A program made the translations under genes and the position numbers. Under the pieces are notes generated by a model. The model was not told the origin of the DNA. It saw nothing but the letters and a program-made list of their open reading frames with translations, and ran no database searches. A stretch of 64,000 nt of DNA from Planctomycetota bacterium (GTDB lineage Bacteria; Planctomycetota; UBA8108; UBA1146), in the NCBI GenBank assembly GCA_016776905.1, contig JADHSM010000008.1:62001-126000 (forward strand), written 5' to 3'. Below are positions 49,002 through 58,000 of this stretch, one piece after another. The stretch's first letter is position 1. Each line of letters opens with the position of its first letter.

Positions 49002-50666
49002 TTATTGAGAGCCGATTTCACCGCAATAACATGCCGAGGTCGGGAAAACGTCAGCATGCTTCCATGCCGTTTGAAATGCTCTGCGAGTCAAATCCGCTTC
49101 GTCACTGCGCCCCTGACCTTCCAAAGCATTGGTCAAACCCAACAAAGCCCAACCATTGGCTGGATAATGTTCCAGGTCCTTAAGGAACACCTTTTCCGCT
49201 TCAGCAAACTGACCTGCGGTGTTCAACAGTGCTCCATAGGGGTGCCTCGCAGGAACCGGCCATGAGGGAGGCTCGGCATATACCAGTTGATCTTCCAACT
49301 CGACGGCTTGCTGAAGTTTCACGAGGGCTTCTTCATGACTTCCCTCTTTGAAGAGAATCTCGCCTTCGAGAACTCCTCGACCGACGGCAAGCACTTCGTC
49401 ACATGGATTATCTCCCATGGTGAAATCTTCGGGGATCGCTTTCGTCGCTTCATTAAATTTCTTCAACTCCGCACGCGCTTCTTCAAAACGTTTAGTGTTG
49501 GCATAGGCCACTCCTCGGGCATAGTGCAGAACCGCTCTCGAAACATATCGCCACTCTTCCGGCATAGGTTTCTTTAATATCGCCTCCCACTTTCCGAAGC
49601 GAACCAACACGTGGTACTCGGAAGCGGCCCAGTTGTCACTAAAGGAAGCGAACTGTTGGAAGAGCTGTGGAGGTGCTTTTTTCGCGATGGTAGAAGTGAC
49701 TTCAATACACTCGTGACTGCGTCCCAACATCAAAGTTGAGTAACCGAGAAAATGACGATTATGCATGCTATAGAAATAGTAATCGGTAGGACCACCATTC
49801 CTTTCAAACCAAGCATCGTCGAGGGCAACAGCATTTCGATTACAATCGGCTGATTCCGCATAACGCCCTGTGGACATCCAGATATGGGACGGCATGTGGA
49901 CCATGTGCCCAGCACCGGGAATCAGATTCAAGAGGCGATCAGCTGCTTTCTCAGCCAACCCCGGGCTTTGAGAGGATTCCATAATATGGATATAGAGGTG
50001 ACACGCCGCCGGATGGTTCGGCTCCCTATTCAGGACTTGCTCAATGATGCCCTTGAACTGAAGAGTTTTTCCCTGCGGTTTCCCATCGGCACTCCAGTAT
50101 TTCCAAGGCTGCATCAACATCATCGATTCCACTGACAATGTAGCGATATCCGAATCCATAGGAAACTTCTCGTGAACGGTCAGTATGGCATCCCGATAAG
50201 CCCCGTTCAGTTCGGTCAGATCTTCGGGCATGGGCCAGTCATAACGCTTTTGTAAGGCGGCGATAATGGCCTGATTGGGCAGCGATTCCTGATCTGCAAA
50301 CTCTGCCGCTTTCTTACTTGCGGAGTAACACCAATCTGCAAAGGGTCCAGGCATGATCATAGGTACATTGATGTTGGGACCGGATGAATAAGCGATTCCC
50401 CACCAAGCCATGGCAAACTCAGGATCATGAATCGTGGCCTGATAAAAAGAGCGAATAGCGCCGTTAAAATTAAAGGACAGCATCAGGTTGTATCCCTGAT
50501 CAAACCAAATACGCGCTTCTTCCGAATCGGTGACGACTTCTCTTTGGTATTCGCCCAAGGAATCAAGAATCATCGGAGGCGCAGGAAGATCCTTTGGAAG
50601 TTGTGCTTCTTCAAGGAGTGGACTTGGGATCATCACAAGAGAAAAAATTATTGCAGGCCAAATCAT
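49002..50666 (-). CDS. Exported TPR-repeat protein
   Basis: 554 residues with a short signal sequence (MIWPAIIFSLVMIPSPLLEE). TPR-like units are visible (FDQGYNLMLSFNFNGAIRSFYQATIHDPEFAMAWW near residue 60, then ARHPYGALLNTAGQFAEAEKVFLKDLEHYPANGWALLGLTNALEG at the end). The WGIAYSSGPNIN and HMPSHIWMSTGRYAESADCNRNAVALDDAW motifs place it in a conserved family of TPR proteins common in marine bacteria and planctomycetes, whose members have no known function. The His-rich HMPSHIW core may bind a metal. Divergent from the desaturase gene. Confidence 0.82.
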   Translation of the reverse strand: MIWPAIIFSLVMIPSPLLEEAQLPKDLPAPPMILDSLGEYQREVVTDSEEARIWFDQGYNLMLSFNFNGAIRSFYQATIHDPEFAMAWWGIAYSSGPNINVPMIMPGPFADWCYSASKKAAEFADQESLPNQAIIAALQKRYDWPMPEDLTELNGAYRDAILTVHEKFPMDSDIATLSVESMMLMQPWKYWSADGKPQGKTLQFKGIIEQVLNREPNHPAACHLYIHIMESSQSPGLAEKAADRLLNLIPGAGHMVHMPSHIWMSTGRYAESADCNRNAVALDDAWFERNGGPTDYYFYSMHNRHFLGYSTLMLGRSHECIEVTSTIAKKAPPQLFQQFASFSDNWAASEYHVLVRFGKWEAILKKPMPEEWRYVSRAVLHYARGVAYANTKRFEEARAELKKFNEATKAIPEDFTMGDNPCDEVLAVGRGVLEGEILFKEGSHEEALVKLQQAVELEDQLVYAEPPSWPVPARHPYGALLNTAGQFAEAEKVFLKDLEHYPANGWALLGLTNALEGQGRSDEADLTRRAFQTAWKHADVFPTSACYCGEIGSQ

Positions 50667-51064
50667 TGGATAGTCTTTCAGGAAGATATTGAAAAACGAA
50701 TCCCGGAAACCCCGGAGATCTCAGAATGTGAGTAGATCCCTCTAGATAAGATTTGTCGAGGGTCAATTTCTAAACGATCTATTCCAGCCATCAGACTGAC
50801 GACTGAGACGAAATCTGCTGAAAAATCTCGAAGAAACGATCCCCTTCGAGTGCAAGAAAACACCCTCCCGTGAAAAAATTTCCTCGATTCCTAAATAGGC
50901 AGATATGACGATAAATCGATGGCTGAAGCCGATTTACAGGAGTGTACGCGACCCCGATGAACGAATTCCTTCGAAAGGTTTGACCGGCCCCCCCCAAATT
51001 CGTTGTAATCTGTGTCTGTAACGATCTTACCAGAAGACTACCAGCCAAATGGAACGGAAGATTC
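50667..51064. other. 398-bp divergent region between TPR and desaturase genes
   Basis: No gene is supported here. The ORFs (50678-50863, 50791-51066 minus) lack ribosome binding sites and homology signs. Both promoters and possibly an operator for membrane-fluidity control of the desaturase should lie in this space, but I see no strong promoter match or long palindrome. Confidence 0.5.
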
Positions 51065-52222
51065 ATGAGTTCAACCGACCTCCAAGAAACTCCGACTACG
51101 GATCCTTCTCAAAAAGACGGACCCATCATCTGGTCCAACACTCTGTTTCTGAGTTTGAGCCCCATCATCACTCTGTTCCTGCTCCCGACTTACATTTACT
51201 ACCAGGGACATCATTGGGCCCTGACTGTAACTGCTGTCCTGATGTGGTTCTTTGCTGGACTCGGCATCACGGTGGGTTACCACCGGCTCTTTGCACACCG
51301 ATCTTATGAAGCCCATCCTATCTGGAAATTCTTGGCACTCGTTGCCGGAGCTTCAGCACTGCAAAACAGTGCTCTAGTCTGGTCTGCTTCCCATAGGCGT
51401 CACCACAAGCACACTGATCATGGTGAAGACCCCTATGATGCCACTCGCGGTTTCTGGTGGTCTCACATGAGATGGATTTTTCATGCCAACGAACGTGCTG
51501 AAGATTTCAGTAATGTTCCAGACCTCAAAGCCGACCCTCTGGTCATGTGGCAAAAAAAATACTATTGGGCTATCGCTTTCACTGTCGACGTCCTGATTCC
51601 CCTCGGGCTAGGCTTCCTCATTGGACGTCCCATCGGCATGCTTCTCTTTGCCGGACTAGCACGTGTCGTGTTTACCCACCAAGCTACTTTCTGCATCAAC
51701 AGCCTTTGCCACATCATCGGCACACAGCCCTGGTCGAAAAAGGACACTTCTAAGGATTCTTGGATCTGTGCCTTGATCACTTTTGGCGAGGGATATCACA
51801 ACTTCCATCACACCTTCCCCGCCGACTACCGAAACGGATTGAAGTGGTATCACTTCGATCCTGCCAAGTGGTTGATCTGGGGTGGAAACAAGTTGGGACT
51901 GACGACAAACTTAAAACGTACAGAGGCTCCTGTTCGGTGGAAGAAAAGACTCGAAAGACAAATGGACAAGTACCAGGAGTCCATCGTGCAAACGATTCCG
52001 GAGGCCCATTCGGAATGGAGTATCCGTGTCGAATCTGCATGCCTGCGAGTGGAAGAAACGCTCAACATTTGGTCTGACAAGCTTCGTGAATACCGTCGAG
52101 CCGTGAAACAGGGCGAGGTCACAGAAAGTCTCCTTCTCTCCGTCAAAGAGTCGCGCAAGGCATGGAAACATTCATGGAGAGAGTTCATGGATCTTCGCAA
52201 AACGATGCCGATTCCGGCTTAG
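51065..52222 (+). CDS. Acyl-CoA/acyl-lipid delta-9-type fatty acid desaturase
   Basis: 385 residues. The three histidine boxes that hold the diiron centre are complete: HRLFAH, HRRHH and HNFHH (in EGYHNFHHTFPADYRNG). Membrane spans precede and lie between them (LFLSLSPIITLFLLPTYIYY, VTAVLMWFFAGLGITVGY, VDVLIPLGLGFLIGRP). The class is the SCD/delta-9 acyl-CoA desaturase type, which introduces a double bond into saturated chains using O2 and electrons. The ~90-residue helical C-terminal tail (RWKKRLERQMDKYQESIV...) is longer than usual. GGAAG precedes the ATG. Confidence 0.93.
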   Translation: MSSTDLQETPTTDPSQKDGPIIWSNTLFLSLSPIITLFLLPTYIYYQGHHWALTVTAVLMWFFAGLGITVGYHRLFAHRSYEAHPIWKFLALVAGASALQNSALVWSASHRRHHKHTDHGEDPYDATRGFWWSHMRWIFHANERAEDFSNVPDLKADPLVMWQKKYYWAIAFTVDVLIPLGLGFLIGRPIGMLLFAGLARVVFTHQATFCINSLCHIIGTQPWSKKDTSKDSWICALITFGEGYHNFHHTFPADYRNGLKWYHFDPAKWLIWGGNKLGLTTNLKRTEAPVRWKKRLERQMDKYQESIVQTIPEAHSEWSIRVESACLRVEETLNIWSDKLREYRRAVKQGEVTESLLLSVKESRKAWKHSWREFMDLRKTMPIPA

Positions 52223-52281
52223 GCTGTTCAGAGCGACAGAATTCAGTGGAGTCTATGATTTTCATCTTCTAGCCTACAGAA

Positions 52282-53055
52282 ATGAACATCAAAAAGACTC
52301 CCCTGAATCTGTTGTGGATCATTCCCTTCATCACCTTCCCTCTGGCCTGTGACTCCCTACCTTCAAGGGAATCCACGGCTTCCTCCACAGTTTCAGCAAC
52401 AGTGCCATCGATAACGCCATCGACGACGCCATCGACAACACCTTCAAAGATATCGCTCTTCAATGGACAAAATCTAAAGGGCTGGCACACCGATATTCCA
52501 GCAGCGGACGAAGGGAATCCCGTCACGCCCTCTTTCATCGTCCGAGACGGAATGCTGATCAGTCAGGGTTCTCCAGGCGGACACCTGATCACCGACAGCG
52601 ATTACTCCAACTACACTCTGACCATCGAATACCGTTGGGCGGGTGAGCCCGGGAATTGTGGGATCCTCGTCCACGCTTCGACCCCCCGCCGTCTCTACGG
52701 CATGTTTCCCCAATCCATCGAATGCCAGATGTATCACGGCAATGCCGGAGATTTCTGGTGTATCGGTGAAGACATTACCGTCGACAACATGGAACAGCGC
52801 CGCGGCCCCAAGGAACGCTGGGGAGTGGAAGAAGGTCAGAGCCGTCGCGTTCTGAATATGACCGACGATTCAGAGAACCCGGTCGGCGAATGGAACACGA
52901 TGGTGATCCGTTGCGAAGGCGATCGCGTCACCGTCGACGTCAACGGCGACCGCGTCAATGAAGGCTATGACTGTACCGCAGATAGTGGCATGATCGCAGT
53001 GCAAGCAGAGGGGGCTATGGTCGAGTTTCGACGATTGGAGTTATCCCCTCTCTAA
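52282..53055 (+). CDS. DUF1080 (3-keto-disaccharide hydrolase-like) lipoprotein
   Basis: 257 residues starting with a lipoprotein signal (LLWIIPFITFPLAC). After a Thr/Pro/Ser spacer made from 12-bp repeats (TPST units) the DUF1080 jelly-roll begins: LFNGQNLKGWHT, DGMLISQGSPGGHLITDSDYSNYTLTIEYRW, GNCGILVH, SIECQMYHGNAGDF, EWNTMVIRCEGDRVTVDVNGDRVNEG. This domain is expanded in planctomycetes and works on 3-keto glycosides or binds sugars. It is followed after 17 bases by the S41 protease gene. Confidence 0.88.
   Translation: MNIKKTPLNLLWIIPFITFPLACDSLPSRESTASSTVSATVPSITPSTTPSTTPSKISLFNGQNLKGWHTDIPAADEGNPVTPSFIVRDGMLISQGSPGGHLITDSDYSNYTLTIEYRWAGEPGNCGILVHASTPRRLYGMFPQSIECQMYHGNAGDFWCIGEDITVDNMEQRRGPKERWGVEEGQSRRVLNMTDDSENPVGEWNTMVIRCEGDRVTVDVNGDRVNEGYDCTADSGMIAVQAEGAMVEFRRLELSPL
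52404..52439 (+). repeat. 12-bp in-frame tandem repeat, three copies
   Basis: GCCATCGATAAC, GCCATCGACGAC and GCCATCGACAAC in the spacer behind the lipobox of the DUF1080 lipoprotein. Confidence 0.9.
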
Positions 53056-53072
53056 CGAAATGGATCTGATCG

Positions 53073-54908
53073 ATGACTCGATTATTTTTCTCCGTCTTGC
53101 TCTTCTCCTTACTCTTTCACTCTTCGCCACTCGAAGCACAAAAGTACCCCCAAAAAGCATCTCCTTTTGATGAGATCCGCTGGAAGGGCGATCAGCCAGA
53201 AGTACGCATCGACGACACTTGGTACTCCCCCCTCTCCGTCGACGGTGTCGAAGTCGGCAAAATCATCGAGACTTGTGAAAAGCGTTGGCGTGGACAAGTG
53301 GAGAAGCGTTTCACTGAGGATTTGATGGAAGCTCTGAGTCTGATGAATCATCGTTGCGGCGATAAGATCACACTGCGTCTCAAAAATCTCGAAAATGGAA
53401 AGGTGGGCGTCCTCAAGGATGTTCCCAATACCAGTGACAAAAGACGCAAACTACGCAATGATCGAAATCAGGGATCGGGCTCACCGAGCCCTCTGCGCAA
53501 GGCTCCCGCTGAGCTCACCCGAGATCAGGTCCTTTCAGAGATCGAGTTCTTTAAGGCCGCCCTGCGCGACCAATTCGCATATCTACACCTGAAGGGCATC
53601 GATCTCGACCCAACGATCGATGCTGAGATCCGATCGAGATTCTCCACAGGATTACCTGAAAAACTGCCGACCTTCGAACTCGCCACCATCCTCCATAAGG
53701 TGTTGATGTGCTTCGGAGATGGTCATGCTGGGGCCAGATCTGACCTGTATCAACCAGACCGTGTAGCGCCCTATACTCCCTTTCTGCTCGGCGAGAGTGA
53801 AGCAGGCGTCGTCGCATTCCTGCCGAACAGACGCGGCTTTCTGGATCCAAAGTACCCCATCATCCTCGAGATCGATGGGACTCCCATCGACGCCGTCGTC
53901 AAAAAGTTGGCTCCGCTCATCGCCGACGGCAGCCCCCAGTTGAAAAAAAATCGAGCACTTCGTTCGATGCGGTCGATCGCTCTTTGGCGCGTCGTTGAAG
54001 AGAACCCGCAAAGTCAGCGTGGATTCGATATCGAGGCCATGAAGAGACCTTTTGCGGTAAAACTGAGCTCGCTCGATGGAAAGAATACGAAAGACCTATC
54101 CGTGACCCCCACCCAACAAAGACCGACCTACGGTGAATGGCCTGCCAACAACAGCCGTATCCTGAGCGAAAATGTGGGATACCTCAGAATCCCACAAATG
54201 AATGGCGCAGCCGTGAGTGAAATCCGTCGCTGGATGGATCGCTTTAAAAAGACCCGCGGCCTTATCGTCGACGTTCGTGGAAATGGGGGTGGCAGTCGTG
54301 AAGCCTTGATCACTCTTGCCGGTTATCTGGTGACTGACGATTCAGAACCTTGGGTAGGGAACTTTGCTGCTTATCGAACCTCGAAGAAATTCTCCGAATC
54401 TCATCTTGCTCGTCGCTTCATGCTTCCCGTCGACAGTCCTCGCTGGACCCAAGATCAACGCAAAGTCATCAAGCGCTCCATGAAGAACTTCAATCCGGAG
54501 TGGGAACTCCCCAAGGGCTTCAGCTCTTGGCACGCCCTCGTCCTCGGAAAAACCGGTCATGAGGATGAATACACTTACAAGTCTCCCGTGGTGCTGCTCT
54601 CGGATGCGGGCTGCTTCAGCGCCACCGATATCTTTCTGGGCGCCCTCGAAATTCTGCCGCAGGTCACACTGATAGGCAGCGCCTCTTCAGGAGGTAGCGC
54701 TCGATCCCAGGGCTTCTCGCTGCCGGTTTCGTTGATTGAGGTTCGCTGTGCATCCATGGCCAGCTTCCGTCCCAACGGAAAACTCTATGACGGCAACGGG
54801 ATCGAGGTCGACGAACAAATCCTACCTGCTGCCGAGTTTTATACCCGGGACGGCGAAGACCGCGTTCTGAAAAACGCTATCCAGCACTTCAAGGAAAGCA
54901 AAAGATAA
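53073..54908 (+). CDS. Exported S41-family (tail-specific-like) protease
   Basis: 611 residues. A signal peptide (MTRLFFSVLLFSLLFHSSPLEAQ) begins at the ATG. The S41 core is seen in NVGYLRIPQMNGAAVSEI, RGLIVDVRGNGGGSREALITLAG, VVLLSDAGCFSATDIFLGAL, where the Ser nucleophile lies, and VTLIGSASSGGSARSQGFSLP. There is an N-terminal helical region and a middle segment that could be a PDZ-like domain (AGVVAFLPNRRGFLDPKYPIILEIDGTPI). Probably periplasmic protein turnover. Last gene before the AT-rich island. Confidence 0.88.
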   Translation: MTRLFFSVLLFSLLFHSSPLEAQKYPQKASPFDEIRWKGDQPEVRIDDTWYSPLSVDGVEVGKIIETCEKRWRGQVEKRFTEDLMEALSLMNHRCGDKITLRLKNLENGKVGVLKDVPNTSDKRRKLRNDRNQGSGSPSPLRKAPAELTRDQVLSEIEFFKAALRDQFAYLHLKGIDLDPTIDAEIRSRFSTGLPEKLPTFELATILHKVLMCFGDGHAGARSDLYQPDRVAPYTPFLLGESEAGVVAFLPNRRGFLDPKYPIILEIDGTPIDAVVKKLAPLIADGSPQLKKNRALRSMRSIALWRVVEENPQSQRGFDIEAMKRPFAVKLSSLDGKNTKDLSVTPTQQRPTYGEWPANNSRILSENVGYLRIPQMNGAAVSEIRRWMDRFKKTRGLIVDVRGNGGGSREALITLAGYLVTDDSEPWVGNFAAYRTSKKFSESHLARRFMLPVDSPRWTQDQRKVIKRSMKNFNPEWELPKGFSSWHALVLGKTGHEDEYTYKSPVVLLSDAGCFSATDIFLGALEILPQVTLIGSASSGGSARSQGFSLPVSLIEVRCASMASFRPNGKLYDGNGIEVDEQILPAAEFYTRDGEDRVLKNAIQHFKESKR

Positions 54909-54921
54909 CGACAACCCCAAC

Positions 54922-55040
54922 TTAACCGTGGTGAGGAGCGAGTCGCTCCACCGGTAAGCCTGCGACTTCCCGAAGGACAGCCTCGACGTACTTCTCGATC
55001 ATCTTGCCGCGCCACTGGGGAGCGAAGTAAACGGGAAATT
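54922..55040 (-). pseudogene. 3' remnant of an unidentified gene
   Basis: On the minus strand a frame without start codon reads FPVYFAPQWRGKMIEKYVEA, then VLREVAGLPVERLAP and a TAA stop. It has the look of a normal protein C-terminus, and base composition like the chromosomal side (GC-rich), unlike the AT-rich gene next to it. The ending resembles DegT-type aminotransferases only vaguely. It lies in the 156 bases between the protease gene and the NERD-kinase gene, and would be the stump of a gene cut when the island came in. Confidence 0.4.
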
Positions 55041-55064
55041 CTGACTTCAACTGGAATACGAGGC

Positions 55065-58000
55065 CTATCTGGACTCCAACAAGAAACTGCGGAAACTCTG
55101 CAATTCCTCATTCATTTGTTGAAGATTAATGAAACGATCGTTGAGATCGGGGTTTAATCCTGATCTGAAAAATTTCAAAATTCTTGGGAGCACTTCGTTC
55201 AAACGACTTTGACCCACATTGCAGACCTCGACAAGAGACCGGGTCAATTCACCTTCGAGATTACGCCATACTTCATCAACATCTGCACGATGACCATTGG
55301 AATAAACAAGATCATGCGTATCCAGTGATCCGAATTCGGAATAACAGGTAATGGCGAACTGATACCAATCGTCAAGCACGGATCGGTTGGCTGACCCCAT
55401 TAACAGAACTTCACCAGCAAGTACTTTTGAAAAACTGTACATCATTCCGTTAAGCGGTTTGGTATTTACACCACCACTAAAATCTTCCTCAGGCGGCGAC
55501 CAAAAAGGATGATACCCAGGTCCCAGATCAATATGAATACATCTGGGCCCCCTGGTGCTCCCGTCATCAACAACAATAATGTTATCTGGACAGATATCTG
55601 TAGCAAAGATGTCATGGTTTTTTGCGAGTTTATGAAGAGAAGACAAATAATCCTTAAAACTGGAAACCAGAGATACAAAATCAGAAAAAGTGACACCGCT
55701 TTCGAATCGACTTTTTAATGTTTCTCCAGGGTCACACCGAAAATACATGAATCCACGTTCTTCATTAATGAACTGAGTTAACCCAGGAAGGGAGTAACCT
55801 CGCACCCTTTCATGAAGGGCCACTTCACGATTCCATTTTTCTTCTTCAATACCGCCGGGGTTACCCTCAACACTTTTTGAAGTATTGGCTATTTTCAGAA
55901 CAAGGCCATCGGGCAGAGTACGATAGACAGTGCCAGAGGCCCCCGCACCCAACTTCGCCTCGTCAGGGTATGCATACATATCATGAGTACGAAACGGACC
56001 AGCCTGTTTCTCCATGCAATATGTCAGATAACCCTGAACTTCTTCCCATGGAAGCTCATCCAGAACTACACGCCATTCATCCCCCCTATCCTCAAGATCA
56101 TTAAGAAATCTCACATGATCTTTGAGTTGTGAAAGCGTGTCGAAGGTCCAGTCAGAAACCTCTTCAGGTAAGGAACTAACCTTCCTGAGCATATCAAGAC
56201 ATTGATCTCCCAAAACGGAGACGGGAGTATGAATACCGATCTTTGACAATAGGGCGCTTGGAACGATCCGAAAATCACTCTCAACAAACATAAGAATATA
56301 ACTATCCGAGTGCGCCAAATCTCCAATATCCTCCAGGAAGGAAATACAATTCCCAATCGTCACATTGGTGAATTCATCTGAGTCAATAGCCGCTTGCAAA
56401 TCTTCGGGGTAGGAAGAAAGTGATATCGTTGATTCGAGTAAACCCATGCCATAATCAGAGTCATTATTTTCAGAAACAGTGAAAAGTCGGTATCTATAAT
56501 TCACCGTTTTAAGCTGGGCCAATAAGGAAGAGTATAATTCACCCCCAGAATCCCAACCACATGACAACAAGATGACTTGTTTCCCGCTAACATCATCGCT
56601 ACCAAAAACAACTTCAAAAGCACTGGGAAAGAAATGTCCGTCAGGCAATACGAGTTGCCCGAATTTCTCCGTGGGAAAAGCACTGGGATTCAATAGAGCG
56701 TCACGCAACTCCACCAAAGCTTCGCGATATGACAATGAATCAGGATAATCGTCAGCATTGAGCGAGTATTCTGCAAAACAGGAAAGTTGATCGTGAAGTT
56801 GAAGATAGGGTGGCAAAGAAGAGCCAAGAAGACCGATCATTTTCAGTATCTTATTAGGCAATACCCAAAAACGATCCTCACTCCAATAAATGCTCAAATC
56901 TGTTCCAGAAACTTTATCGAGCAGGCTGATCGCACTACGTGCTGCATCTGAAAAAAGAGACGAAGAGGCCTCAAATGGACTTAGAAAATTGCCTTCAGAC
57001 AAATCCTGAGAGTTGAGTATCAACAACGCCAAGCAAGATTCATCTCTTGAAGTATCCCGAATAATATCGAACGACTGATGATCCCTGTGAATTTCAAGAC
57101 AGTCTTGAACGACCGACTCAAACAATTCATAGAACGAATCCTTGGCACAGGAAAGCAGATACCCGATTCGGTCGTCAATCTCATTGACACCAGGCGTCAA
57201 AGCCAAATCTTGCGGATCAACGGGCTCGTCGAAAATGAACCCTTGAAGATTTTCGATGGGACCAGCAACAATATCTAAATTTCGTGAGTCCAGTTCTTCG
57301 ACAACTTCTCGGATAGACGAAAGAAGTTTAATGTCGCCAATATATTGATATTGATCATAAGAAGGCCTTCCGATGGAAGACTCAAAAAAATCTTTGATTA
57401 ACTTCTCTTCTGTTTCCCCAAGATCAGAAAGATTGTTAGACCAATCGATCTGAATATCATCTGGCTTCTCAACTTTATAGGAGGATTCCCAAGGCCTTTG
57501 CCCAAAAAACCACCTGAAACAAGTCAGGAGGGTTGCATAACAATCTCTTTTTTTTCTGTGCTTGTCTTTTTCAAAAGTTGATCTTTCACCTCTGGGCAAA
57601 AGCGGAAGGAAGTCTTCTTTACCATTAAATGCTCGATCAGGATCGTCAATTCGGCAAACACTTCCAAGATCAAGAATCACTAGGTTTCCATTTTTGTCCC
57701 AACGAACGTTTGAATTACAAATATCACGAATACAGAAATTGTTTTGGTGCAATGAACAAACAAACCGCACAAGTTTCTCAAGATTCTTGAAAATATCCAA
57801 TGACGAAGCAGAAACTTTTTCCGCAGGCTGAACATCAAAGTATTTACGCACATAATATTTCAACCCGTAATCATTAGATAAATCTATTGAAGCGAGAATT
57901 TCAGGCAGTTCTACACCAGCAATTTCCCCCTTAAACTTACTTAAATCCCGGATTTTACGTATATTTTCGACTTCTACATCAAGCTCAGAATTATGAGATT

